From Cyclobacterium roseum (GTDB lineage: Bacteria; Bacteroidota; Bacteroidia; Cytophagales; Cyclobacteriaceae): a DNA stretch of 64,000 bases. Location: contig NZ_WNKF01000024.1 of NCBI RefSeq assembly GCF_010119225.1, forward strand, positions 1-64,000, written 5' to 3'. The position numbers were made by a program, and so were the translations under genes. Below, in pieces: positions 1 to 8,207 of the stretch; the stretch's first letter is position 1; each line of letters starts with the position of its first letter. The notes beneath the pieces are model-generated. The model did no database searches, had not been told where the DNA came from, and saw only the letters and a program-made list of their open reading frames with translations.

Positions 1-48
1 GCCGGAAACAAAGCCTGGCTTATGGTCGATGAAATTGTAATGAACTAG
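1..48 (+). CDS. 3' end of an unidentified CDS (partial)
   Basis: The window opens inside a plus-strand reading frame. Frame 1 gives 15 codons ending in the residues IVMN, then TAG at 46-48. It is followed by a symmetrical hairpin and converges on prfB. The fragment is too short to assign a family. It is called only because the frame is open from the window edge and ends just before a terminator-like structure. Confidence 0.4.
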   Translation, partial: AGNKAWLMVDEIVMN

Positions 49-61
49 GGTGAAAAAGCAT

Positions 62-85
62 AAGGGCAATGTTTGAATTGCCCTT
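62..85. terminator. Bidirectional terminator-like hairpin between convergent genes
   Basis: Perfect 8-bp inverted repeat (AAGGGCAA / TTGCCCTT) around an 8-nt loop. It lies between the plus-strand gene ending at 48 and prfB ending at 113. On the minus strand a short T run (CTTTTTC) follows a few bases later, so it could serve both genes. Confidence 0.6.
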
Positions 86-112
86 AGCTGAATTGTTGTA
101 TCACCTTTTTCG

Positions 113-1217
113 TTACGAATGGCCCTCTGCCTCTTCTTCACTTTGCGCCAAAAGGAAAGATTTTATAAAATCATTAAGCCCTCCATCCAGTACTGTCTGC
201 ACATCCGAGGTTTCGTGTCCGGTTCGGGCATCTTTCACCAATTTATAGGGATGCAAAACGTAGTTTCGGATCTGGGAGCCAAAGTCAATTCTCATCTTTC
301 CTGACTCCACCTTGGCTCTCTCCTCGTTTCTTTTCTCCATTTCTACCTGATAGAGCCGGGACTTCAACATTTGCATGGCTTTTTCCCTATTCGCTAATTG
401 GGAGCGCTCCGCCTGGCAGACAACCACGATCCCGGTAGGCTTGTGGGTCAGTTGCACTTTGGTTTCTACCTTGTTTACATTTTGGCCTCCTGCTCCTCCG
501 GACCGGGAGGTATGAAATTCCACATCGGCAGGATTGATGTCAATGGTGATGGTGTCGTCCACTACCGGGTACACGTATACGGAAGCAAAGGAAGTATGCC
601 GCCTCCCCCCACTGTCAAACGGGGAAATACGTACCAAACGGTGTACGCCGCTCTCGGACTTTAGAAAACCGTATGCCAAAGGACCTTCAAATTCCAGGGT
701 GGCGGATTTGATACCGGCCACTTCTCCTTCCTGCAAATCTACTTCCTTCACCTTGTACCCGTTCTTTTCCCCCCACATAATATACATTCGTAGTAAAATG
801 GAGGCCCAGTCATTACTTTCAGTTCCGCCCGCTCCCGGATTAATCTCCAACATGGCACTCAGTTGGTCTTCTTCCCCGCTGAGCATCTTCTTCAACTCAA
901 GATCTTCTACCTTATCAAGCTGCTTTTCGTATTCCTTTTTTAACTCTTCCTCGGATACATCGCCGGCATTGTAGAATTCCCACAAAACCTCCAGGTCCTG
1001 AATCCCGGAATCAACCGCTTCATACTGGTTGGTCCATGATTTACGGGCCTGAATCTGCTTCATTACTTTCTCTGCTTCCGCAGGATCGTTCCAAAAATCA
1101 GGCTGTGCAGAAACAGCCTCAAATTCTTCTATTTCCTTTTTCTTCCGGTCGAAGTCAAAGATACCTCCTCAAGGCCAAAACGCGGGCCTTCAAGTCTTTC
1201 AACTGATCTGGTGTCAT
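113..1217 (-). CDS. prfB: Peptide chain release factor 2, with programmed +1 frameshift
   Basis: RF2 ends translation at UGA and UAA. The gene is split between two frames. ATG at 1217-1215 starts a 20-codon frame ending at TGA 1157-1155; the remaining 347 codons are in the +1 frame. Joined, they give about 367 aa, the normal RF2 length. The junction reads AGGAGG-TAT-CTT-TGA-C, the classic RF2 recoding signal with an internal SD-like hexamer 3 nt before the CTT slip codon. The peptidyl-hydrolysis motif GGQ lies near residue 245 and the RF2 stop-codon motif SPF near residue 200. It is the last gene of the minus-strand cluster. Gene callers often start it wrongly at 1063, losing the regulatory N-terminus. 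Confidence 0.96.
1155..1169 (-). promoter_or_regulatory. RF2 autoregulatory frameshift site
   Basis: On the minus strand: AGGAGG (1169-1164), TAT, slippery CTT (1160-1158), in-frame TGA (1157-1155), then C. When RF2 is scarce, the slow TGA lets the ribosome slip from CUU to UUU and read on in the +1 frame; when RF2 is abundant, translation stops. The mechanism is known from E. coli prfB. The match here is direct sequence evidence; activity in this organism is inferred. Confidence 0.95.
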
Positions 1218-1296
1218 TCTATTTATTTTTATGGTTAATTTATTGTACAAATTTCGGTATTTCCGAACGTATTACCTATCCCCGGATCAAAACAAG

Positions 1297-1854
1297 CTAT
1301 GGTTCCTCCATATCCTCTAGCGGGATGACCTGAATCTTATTTCTACCTTTAATTCTAAATCGCTTGTATCTCAGCGGTTGAAGTATCAATCCCGCACCTA
1401 TCAGGGCACCACCGGTAATCAAGGTTCCGGATGAATATTCGATGTTCCCATCGGCATACAGACTATTAATGCCAGTGGCAAGCAACAGCATGGTTCCGGC
1501 GGCCATGGGAAGCAAACTCAAATTACCCAAGGTTCGATTTCTTTCGTCTTTACCCCGAATATCAATCGCTTCTATCTGGCTCAGTAGCAGTACGTTTTCC
1601 TTTAAGACAAGGATATCGCTTTTTATTTCCCGGATTTCATCCTGCATGTAATAGTCCAACCCTTCTTGCAGGTACACCAGTTGATCTCCCTCTTCATAGA
1701 CAAGCCGGGTTTTTTGGTTGGCACCTCGTTGCAGGATTAGGTAATTCTGGCCGAAAACAGACACATTTACCGAACCCAAAAGCCATAATAAAAGGAAGGT
1801 TGATTTCAGTCCCGGAACGGATAAGGGATTTGATTTACCAAATTCAAAATTCAT
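1297..1854 (-). CDS. Small secreted or membrane protein of unknown function
   Basis: About 185 aa, no family recognised. I start it at ATG 1854, one base after the ilvE stop. The longer frame from 1899 would overlap ilvE by 44 nt and push the signal peptide inwards. From 1854 the protein begins with a hydrophobic stretch (STFLLLWLLGSV) and a likely signal cleavage after FGQ. The middle is charged and probably helical. Two glycine-rich hydrophobic segments (around LLPMAAGTMLLLATG and LITGGALIGAGLIL) look like a membrane hairpin, followed by a basic tail. Co-transcription with ilvE is likely from the 1-nt spacing. Confidence 0.75.
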   Translation of the reverse strand: MNFEFGKSNPLSVPGLKSTFLLLWLLGSVNVSVFGQNYLILQRGANQKTRLVYEEGDQLVYLQEGLDYYMQDEIREIKSDILVLKENVLLLSQIEAIDIRGKDERNRTLGNLSLLPMAAGTMLLLATGINSLYADGNIEYSSGTLITGGALIGAGLILQPLRYKRFRIKGRNKIQVIPLEDMEEP

Positions 1855-1855
1855 C

Positions 1856-2929
1856 TCAGTATTTCCTGATCCAGCCGTAGGTATCAGGAACCTTTCCATA
1901 CTTAATATCGTCCAGGGCTTTCAATACCCTATTGGAAAACGCATCGGCGGGTTTTTCAGGCAGCAGGTAGTCTTTTCCATGTATATTAATAAGTCGGATA
2001 AAAGCCACAGTAGCTGCCGTCCCGGTGCCAAAAGCCTCTTCAAGTCTTCCGGAAATGAGGGCCTCTTCCAATTCGGCCACGGTTACAAAGCGTTCTTCCA
2101 CCGGAACCCCCATATCTCTTGCCAGCGTCAATACGCTATCTCTGGTAATTCCTTTCAGGATGGTCCCCGTATTGGTGGGGGCAGTGACAAGAACCCCATT
2201 AAGGACAAACATGACGTTCATGGTTCCACTCTCTTCAATGTATTGATGGGTTTTTCCATCCGTCCACAGCAGTTGGTCGTACCCCTCATTTTGAGCTTTT
2301 TGGGCAGGAAAGAGGGAACCAGCATAGTTTCCCGCTGCCTTGGCCGCTCCAGTACCGCCTTCCACCGCACGGGCAAATTGAGTCTCCACCTTCACAGCCA
2401 CCGGTTTGGAATAGTATTTACCAACAGGTGAAGCAAGAATCATAAACTTGTATTTAATGGAAGGCCGGATGCCCAGGAAATCATCATCTGCAAAGACAAA
2501 TGGGCGGATGTATAAGGAATAACCGGGATTTTTAGGCACCCATTCCCTGTCCACTTCCAATAGCTTACGCATCCCTTCCATAAAAACCTCCTCCGGAACT
2601 GCCGGAATACACATCCTGGAGGCTGATTCATTAAGTCTTCGCTGATTTGCATCCCCACGGAAAACCAAAATTTCACCGGCTTCATTGCGGTAGGCTTTTA
2701 ATCCTTCAAAAACAGATTGCCCATAATGAAGGGTGGCATTGGCTGGGTTGATCGCCAGGGGGCCATAAGGTTCTACCCTCATATTCTGCCATTCCCCATC
2801 GACATATTCCGCCACAAACATGTGGTCACTAATAATGTGGCCAAAGGACAAGGTGTCAAAATTGGTATCTGCTAGCTTCGACCGCTGCGATTTGGTAACG
2901 CTAATTGATAATGTCTTATTCATATTCAC
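1856..2929 (-). CDS. ilvE: Branched-chain amino acid aminotransferase
   Basis: PLP enzyme that moves the amino group between glutamate and the 2-oxo acids of leucine, isoleucine and valine, in the cytosol. 357 aa, the usual length of the eukaryote-like class IV BCAT branch. Visible family sequence includes LHYGQSVFEGLKAY near residue 67 and the motif AAKAAGNYAGSLF, whose Lys197 is the expected PLP lysine. EESGTMNVMFV and TGTAATV form the C-terminal cofactor pocket. It begins one base before the cobalamin adenosyltransferase stop region ends, so the two are probably one transcript. leuA is separate, at 17 kb. Confidence 0.95.
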   Translation of the reverse strand: MNMNKTLSISVTKSQRSKLADTNFDTLSFGHIISDHMFVAEYVDGEWQNMRVEPYGPLAINPANATLHYGQSVFEGLKAYRNEAGEILVFRGDANQRRLNESASRMCIPAVPEEVFMEGMRKLLEVDREWVPKNPGYSLYIRPFVFADDDFLGIRPSIKYKFMILASPVGKYYSKPVAVKVETQFARAVEGGTGAAKAAGNYAGSLFPAQKAQNEGYDQLLWTDGKTHQYIEESGTMNVMFVLNGVLVTAPTNTGTILKGITRDSVLTLARDMGVPVEERFVTVAELEEALISGRLEEAFGTGTAATVAFIRLINIHGKDYLLPEKPADAFSNRVLKALDDIKYGKVPDTYGWIRKY

Positions 2930-3481
2930 TTATTTCCCTGGACGCCAGGTGATTTCTTGAATTTGTAACTCCAGTGCCAGTTGCCTGCCCAAAACAAAAA
3001 GGTAATCCGATAGCCGGTTGATGTATTCGGGAATCAACTCTTCCACGGTTGAGGATTCTCCTAACATAATAATTGCCCTTTCTGCCCTTCTGCACACCGT
3101 CCTGGTGATATGGGCATAAGACACTACAGGATGCCCCCCGGGAAGGATAAAATTCTTTAACGGAGGTAGGCCAGACTCCATCAGGTCAATCTCCGCCTCC
3201 AGAAATAAAACATCCTCCTTTGTAAGTTCCGGAATGTTAACCGCCTTTTTTTCCGGATCGGAGGCCAACATGGCACCAACCACAAAAAGCCTGTCTTGTA
3301 TCCTTGTGAGTTTTTCCGCCCGCTTTTGGTTCATTTCCTGGTCTCTCAAGAATCCCAAATGGGCATTCAACTCATCAATAGTACCATAGGCATCAATCCG
3401 CAGGTGGGATTTAGTTACCCGGGTGCCTCCCAATAGAGAGGTTTCTCCTTTATCTCCAGTTTTTGTATATATCTTCATCAA
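2930..3481 (-). CDS. Cob(I)alamin adenosyltransferase, PduO type
   Basis: Adenosylates cob(I)alamin with ATP to make coenzyme B12 for AdoCbl enzymes. 183 aa, full length for the PduO family. The N-terminus KIYTKTGDKGETSLLGG is the ATP-binding motif of the family. The helical-bundle signatures follow: DELNAHLGFLRD, then RTVCRRAERAI with the conserved Arg/Glu, and NRLSDYLFVLGR near the end. Starts at either of two adjacent ATG codons. No other B12 gene is near, so it probably serves salvaged cobalamin. No room exists for a cobalamin riboswitch in the 18-nt gap upstream. Confidence 0.93.
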   Translation of the reverse strand: MMKIYTKTGDKGETSLLGGTRVTKSHLRIDAYGTIDELNAHLGFLRDQEMNQKRAEKLTRIQDRLFVVGAMLASDPEKKAVNIPELTKEDVLFLEAEIDLMESGLPPLKNFILPGGHPVVSYAHITRTVCRRAERAIIMLGESSTVEELIPEYINRLSDYLFVLGRQLALELQIQEITWRPGK

Positions 3482-3499
3482 TTCAACAGGTGGAAAAAA

Positions 3500-4216
3500 T
3501 TATACAATTGATTTATCCACCACTGTAGGATTAGGATTCGCTTCATCCGACTCCACCAGTCCATCTCTCAAACGGATCACCCGATGAGCATAGTGTGCAA
3601 TATCGTCCTCATGGGTTACCATGATAATGGTATTTCCTTTTTGATGCAATTCATGGAATAAATCCATGATATCGTAAGAGGTTTTGGAGTCCAGGTTTCC
3701 GGTAGGTTCATCTGCCAGGATGATACTTGGATCATTGACCAAAGCCCGGGCAATAGCTACTCGCTGTCTTTGACCTCCGGATAGTTCATTCGGCTTGTGG
3801 TGAATCCGATCATCCAACCCGACACTCTTTAAGGCAAGAAAGGCCTTTTCATCCCGGTCCTTTTTATTGAAACCGGCATATATCAAGGGCAAAGCCACAT
3901 TATCCAGACAAGTAGCCCGGGGCAACAGGTTAAAGGTCTGAAAAACGAATCCAATTTCCTTGTTCCTTATTTCAGCCAATTCATTTTCATCCATATCGCT
4001 CACATCTTTTCCGTTAAGGATGTATTGACCGAAGGTGGGCGTGTCCAGACAACCGATGATATTCATCAGCGTGGATTTTCCGGACCCGGACGGCCCCATA
4101 AACGCCACATATTCTCCTCTGTCCACTTCGATGCTGACGGATTCAAGGGCATGGACCTCTTCTGCTCCCATCCGATAAATTTTTTGCAATTCTTTGGTTC
4201 TGATGATTTCTGGCAT
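3500..4216 (-). CDS. ABC transporter ATP-binding protein, MacB/LolD type
   Basis: ATPase subunit of a MacB/LolD-like (type VII) ABC system. 238 aa. Walker [10 protein letters not shown] near residue 41, Q-loop [10 protein letters not shown], signature [15 protein letters not shown], Walker [13 protein letters not shown] and the switch His in MVTHEDD are all intact, so it should hydrolyse ATP. The family partners with FtsX/MacB-like permeases in lipoprotein release or efflux, but no permease lies next to it. Its partner must be encoded elsewhere. It follows the large membrane/TPR gene after a 73-nt gap. Confidence 0.9.
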   Translation of the reverse strand: MPEIIRTKELQKIYRMGAEEVHALESVSIEVDRGEYVAFMGPSGSGKSTLMNIIGCLDTPTFGQYILNGKDVSDMDENELAEIRNKEIGFVFQTFNLLPRATCLDNVALPLIYAGFNKKDRDEKAFLALKSVGLDDRIHHKPNELSGGQRQRVAIARALVNDPSIILADEPTGNLDSKTSYDIMDLFHELHQKGNTIIMVTHEDDIAHYAHRVIRLRDGLVESDEANPNPTVVDKSIV

Positions 4217-4289
4217 AATAACAAAGGATTTGAAAATGTGAAGATAGGAGATTATAGGTAAAAACAGGAATTCAACGAGTTAATTTATA

Positions 4290-7079
4290 TCAATGGAATT
4301 TGAGGTATTCCAGCTGCAGCTGGGTAAGGTCTTCCTGTCCTATCCATTCTGACATCATCGCAAGGTTGCTACTGGCATATTGATCCAATCCAATAATTCG
4401 GCAATATTTTACCAATTCAATCCAAAGTAAGGGGTCTTTATTAAATTGGCTGGCTTCCTGTAGCAAGCGGTAACGCTCCTCCTCCTCCGGAACCTTTTCG
4501 ATAGCGGCCATCACCATTGGGGTCCTGTAGGCATTTCCTCCCGTTGAAAGATCTGCCAGGTTAGGTTCAACAGGGCGCTTTCCCTGAATCATTTCCACAT
4601 ACCTTTGAATAAACTCTTTTTCTTCTTCGGATGTTTCGGCCTTCATTGCCAAAGTGTGCAAATTATCCAGGCTTCCCTGTTCCAGCCAATGTCCCTTTTT
4701 TAGCAAAATTTCTTTCGCCAGATACTGCTTAAAGTGCTGGCCTTGCAAACTATCGAGGGCAGGAAGTAATTCTTTTCCTAGCATTTTAGGCAGTCTCGCC
4801 AGAGTCTGGTAAAATTGTACCGTATCATTTGATACCAGTCTCCCTGCTTCATCAAAACGCATCCATCCGGGGTAGTTCACATTTTGGGCGCCTGCAATAA
4901 ACGCAGCTTCTTCCTGCATCCCTCCAAAATAAAGGTATGGCAAATGGGCAGGAGTAAACCGGGAAAAGCCCTTTAACATTGCTTGCTTCCATTCGATTGC
5001 TGCTTTTTCAAAATCCCCCTCTCTGGAAAGAACCCAACCAGCAAAGGAATGATAATAACCTGCATTACCAGTAAACCGAAACGCCATCCCATTTAACTGT
5101 TTCAACAATTCGTTCACCTCTCCTACTCGAAACTCCAACAGTAAGCGGGACTCCCTGATGCTTTCCTCAACGGACAAAACAGGTTGCTGCCCCTCGGAAA
5201 GCCTTTGTACCGTCTCTCTGAATTCCTCTTCCAAATCCGTATCAAAGCGGGTGCTAAGCTGATTTCGTAATAGGGCCCTGTTGATTAGATTACCCGCCTC
5301 CTTTAGGGTATCCATTGCTAAGACCTGAGGGGCAGTTCCGGCTGTAGCATTCGCATGGGCCAGCCGATTTATTTGCAGCTTAAGGGATGTTTCTAATTCA
5401 TCTGAAGGCTCCACCGCTTTCCCATGAGCTATTTTTACTGCTAGCTCATTTAGATTTTCTGCCTCTCCTTTTACCGCCATAGTGTCGAAAATGGCCAATG
5501 CATCCTCCGGACGGTTCATCCCATGATAGATCAGTGCCAGGTTATTTGGAAGATAGGTACTAGCGGGATAATATTCCAGGCCTTCCTTCAGGTAAAAAAT
5601 AGCCTCATTAGTGCGCTGACGCTTTTCGAGCAACTGGCTCAGCAAAAGGATATCTGCCACCTGAGGGTTTTCTTCAAAGCTCCTCTCAAGGGTTTTCAAT
5701 GCCAGCGTGGGTTGGTTTTGGCTCAAATACAGATGCGCAGCGGCAAGGAGGGCTTTGTCGTTCTCCCGGTACCTTTCAAAGGCATTTTCATACAAAACCG
5801 TAGCCTCAACGGGCCGTTCGCTGGCATAATAATAATCCGCAGATAATTGGGTTGAGGCCGTGCTGAATTGAACGGCTACTATACCATCCGCATAGACCAA
5901 AAATATCAATAAACTCAATACACCCCCCAGGCGGTAGTGAAAAAAAGGAAAGAAAGGCGGTTTATACAAAATCGTTCCAATCGCCTTTCCGCTGTTGATG
6001 ATACCTGAAAAATTCACCCAGACGTAAAGAAAGAACAACAATCCGAATCCCAATTGGCTGTAAACAAAAACATGATTCAAAAAGTCCACCATGGGACTGT
6101 TTACGGTACCCATTCCCTTAAACAGCACCAGAAGGCAAATGGAAAATGCTGTGAGATAGAAAAGCTTCCCTATCCAGGGTGCTGCAAAAGGCTGCGAAGT
6201 ATGCTTCATTTTGTGTACGACAACCGGGTAGCCGACGATCCCGGCAATCAACAACAGTACCTGAAAAGGAGGCAAGGGCCAACCCGCCAGACTTCCGGTT
6301 ATATCTAATAACATCAATCCCAGCAGCAACAGGTAAAGCAACCCAACTCCGCCAAAATGCCAGCCCATTTTTATTCCTACCCCTTCGTTTAGTTTTGCCA
6401 AAAAGAGAAATACCCCGGCGAGGATGGCATTTCCAATGTAGAGCAAAAAGCCTGCGGCAATGGTAAACGCCATAAGGCTGGTGTTTTCAGAAAGTAACAA
6501 GGTAGGGTAAGGGGCATTCGCCAGGTAAATCAGCAGTGCCGGGCAGGCAATGCCAAAGCCAAAAATGATCATTGCCCGCCAGCTGACGGACAAGTGATCA
6601 AAAAAAAGGTGTATGGCCGCCGCCGGAAGTAGTAAACAAATCAATGCGATTATCAGCCCGAAATTACTACCTATTCCGGCTATATTGAGACTATTTAAAC
6701 CGCTAATGGTCAACAAAAAAATAAGGATGCCTGCTCCCAATAAAAAGGCATTGCGCCTAAGCATGGTCAGCAACCAAACCAACACCAGAAATAATAACCA
6801 AATTAGCATTCCCATCATTTGGCTCCCTTCAGGAAAGGAAAGCGGTGCTTCGGATACGTATCGCTCTATGAGAAGAACGTTCTGCGTATTAAGGGCGAGT
6901 GAGTCTGTCCCGGTGAAAAACGTATCCAGGGGGACAGTAAGAGGCTCTGACCCAACGATCGTCCGAATAGGAAGCTGAGAAATATCCAAAAAATACAATA
7001 CTAAGATAGCCAATCCTGCAAAGCAGAGAATGGCCAATAGCGTGACATAACTGAATTTTACCAAGTCATCCTGACGCAT
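4290..7079 (-). CDS. Large polytopic membrane protein with C-terminal TPR domain
   Basis: 929 aa of unknown function. The first ~400 residues hold about ten or eleven predicted membrane segments (for example LLAILCFAGLAILVLYF, LIIALICLLLPAAAIHLFF and a last one near SLLIFLVYADGIVAV). The remainder is soluble and contains TPR-like helical pairs (SERPVEATVLYENAFERY, NQPTLALKTLERSFEENP, ASTYLPNNLALIYHGM). The layout recalls membrane proteins that couple a TPR scaffold to envelope assembly, but I see no enzymatic motif. Its ATG shares the A of the gatC stop (TAATG), which suggests translational coupling. Confidence 0.85.
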   Translation of the reverse strand: MRQDDLVKFSYVTLLAILCFAGLAILVLYFLDISQLPIRTIVGSEPLTVPLDTFFTGTDSLALNTQNVLLIERYVSEAPLSFPEGSQMMGMLIWLLFLVLVWLLTMLRRNAFLLGAGILIFLLTISGLNSLNIAGIGSNFGLIIALICLLLPAAAIHLFFDHLSVSWRAMIIFGFGIACPALLIYLANAPYPTLLLSENTSLMAFTIAAGFLLYIGNAILAGVFLFLAKLNEGVGIKMGWHFGGVGLLYLLLLGLMLLDITGSLAGWPLPPFQVLLLIAGIVGYPVVVHKMKHTSQPFAAPWIGKLFYLTAFSICLLVLFKGMGTVNSPMVDFLNHVFVYSQLGFGLLFFLYVWVNFSGIINSGKAIGTILYKPPFFPFFHYRLGGVLSLLIFLVYADGIVAVQFSTASTQLSADYYYASERPVEATVLYENAFERYRENDKALLAAAHLYLSQNQPTLALKTLERSFEENPQVADILLLSQLLEKRQRTNEAIFYLKEGLEYYPASTYLPNNLALIYHGMNRPEDALAIFDTMAVKGEAENLNELAVKIAHGKAVEPSDELETSLKLQINRLAHANATAGTAPQVLAMDTLKEAGNLINRALLRNQLSTRFDTDLEEEFRETVQRLSEGQQPVLSVEESIRESRLLLEFRVGEVNELLKQLNGMAFRFTGNAGYYHSFAGWVLSREGDFEKAAIEWKQAMLKGFSRFTPAHLPYLYFGGMQEEAAFIAGAQNVNYPGWMRFDEAGRLVSNDTVQFYQTLARLPKMLGKELLPALDSLQGQHFKQYLAKEILLKKGHWLEQGSLDNLHTLAMKAETSEEEKEFIQRYVEMIQGKRPVEPNLADLSTGGNAYRTPMVMAAIEKVPEEEERYRLLQEASQFNKDPLLWIELVKYCRIIGLDQYASSNLAMMSEWIGQEDLTQLQLEYLKFH

Positions 7080-7366
7080 TATTCCATTACCTTCGGAACG
7101 CGGAAATAATCAGAATCTCTCTGCGGTGCATTTTTCAGGGCTTTTTCATGGTCCAGGTGCGTTCCTACCTTGTCTTCGCGCATGATGTTTTCTTCCGAGG
7201 ACATGGTAATCAGCGGTTCCACCTCAGAAGTATCCAGTTCATTCAATTTCTCAACCCAATCCAAAATCTGGGTCATATCCCTGGTCATTTTTTTTGCCCC
7301 ACTTTCATCAAACTCCAAACGAGCCAGGTGCGCAATCTTTTTTAGCGAATTGATATCCAACTTCAT
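7079..7366 (-). CDS. gatC: Asp/Glu-tRNA amidotransferase subunit C
   Basis: Small subunit of GatCAB, which turns Glu-tRNA(Gln) or Asp-tRNA(Asn) into the amidated form; GatC stabilises GatA. 95 aa, the normal length. The family start is clear: LKKIAHLARLEFDE, then ILDWVEKLNELDTSEVEPL and the C-terminal proline-poor tail with REDKV. gatA and gatB are not next to it, as is common in Bacteroidota. It overlaps the next gene in TAATG and follows the acyltransferase by 7 nt. Confidence 0.93.
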   Translation of the reverse strand: MKLDINSLKKIAHLARLEFDESGAKKMTRDMTQILDWVEKLNELDTSEVEPLITMSSEENIMREDKVGTHLDHEKALKNAPQRDSDYFRVPKVME

Positions 7367-7373
7367 TAGCTGT

Positions 7374-8120
7374 TCATTTTTCTTTCAGGCTTTCATTGTC
7401 TTTCCACAATTGCTCCTGGATGATACGGTAACATTTCTCTTTGAGTTCCCCCACGCCCCTAATTCCCAAACCTTCCACGGAAACGGGGGGATGGATGACT
7501 ACTTTTACCGGTTTGTACCGCAATAAAAACCGGCCATCATCCGGCAAAATTAAGTGATTGTAGGATAAAGTGATAGGAATTACCGGTATTTGTTTGTCCA
7601 CAGCCGCTTTAAAAGCCCCATCTTTGAAACGGGCCATTTTTGGGGGCTCGGTGCTGGAAATTCCGCCCTCCGGAAAAAAAACCACGCTGCTCCCCTGATC
7701 CAGGGCTTCCCTCGCCCGCTGCACCGATTTGCCTCTGCTTTTCAGGCTATTTCTATCTACCGCAATGTGCAGGTTCTTAAACATGTATCCAAAAAGTGGC
7801 ACTTTTCCTAAAGAGCTCTTTCCAATAAATACCAAATCAAAAGGAATCAGACCCAGGACAGGGATATCGAGGTATGAAAAATGATTGGCTACGATCACAT
7901 AGGGGCCCTTTACCTTAAACTGATGTAGGTTTTCCATTCTTACTCGAAAAAACAGCATCCCAAAAAACACCCGGGACCAGACTCGGTTTAGCTTTCTTCC
8001 CCGGGCTTTTCTTCCGGAGATTTCGATGGTAAAAGCAAAAACCGGAAGCAATACTAAAAATGTAAGGATAAACACAATGGACCCGTATATGGAATAAAGC
8101 CTTTGAATTACTTTCATCAT
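7374..8120 (-). CDS. plsC: 1-acyl-sn-glycerol-3-phosphate acyltransferase (PlsC family)
   Basis: Probably acylates lysophosphatidic acid to phosphatidic acid at the inner membrane. 248 aa. An N-terminal membrane helix (IVFILTFLVLLPVFAFTI) precedes the acyltransferase core: NHFSYLD carries the catalytic HX4D motif, FIGKSSLGKVPLFG is block II, and FFPEGGIS with PVIPITL are blocks III and IV. The assignment to PlsC rather than another lysophospholipid acyltransferase rests on family resemblance only. It is probably the first gene of the transcript that runs through gatC towards prfB. Confidence 0.88.
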   Translation of the reverse strand: MMKVIQRLYSIYGSIVFILTFLVLLPVFAFTIEISGRKARGRKLNRVWSRVFFGMLFFRVRMENLHQFKVKGPYVIVANHFSYLDIPVLGLIPFDLVFIGKSSLGKVPLFGYMFKNLHIAVDRNSLKSRGKSVQRAREALDQGSSVVFFPEGGISSTEPPKMARFKDGAFKAAVDKQIPVIPITLSYNHLILPDDGRFLLRYKPVKVVIHPPVSVEGLGIRGVGELKEKCYRIIQEQLWKDNESLKEK

Positions 8121-8207
8121 AGAAAAAAGGATTTTATTGGGTCCCGAAAATAAACAAAAATCCGGGAAACCCGCCGAAAGGGCTTGGTTTATCCGGAGGT
8201 GACTTTT

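Noticed and set aside
3482-3499. Cobalamin riboswitch ahead of the adenosyltransferase
   Set aside because: Only 18 nt separate this gene from the upstream ABC ATPase gene, too little for a riboswitch.
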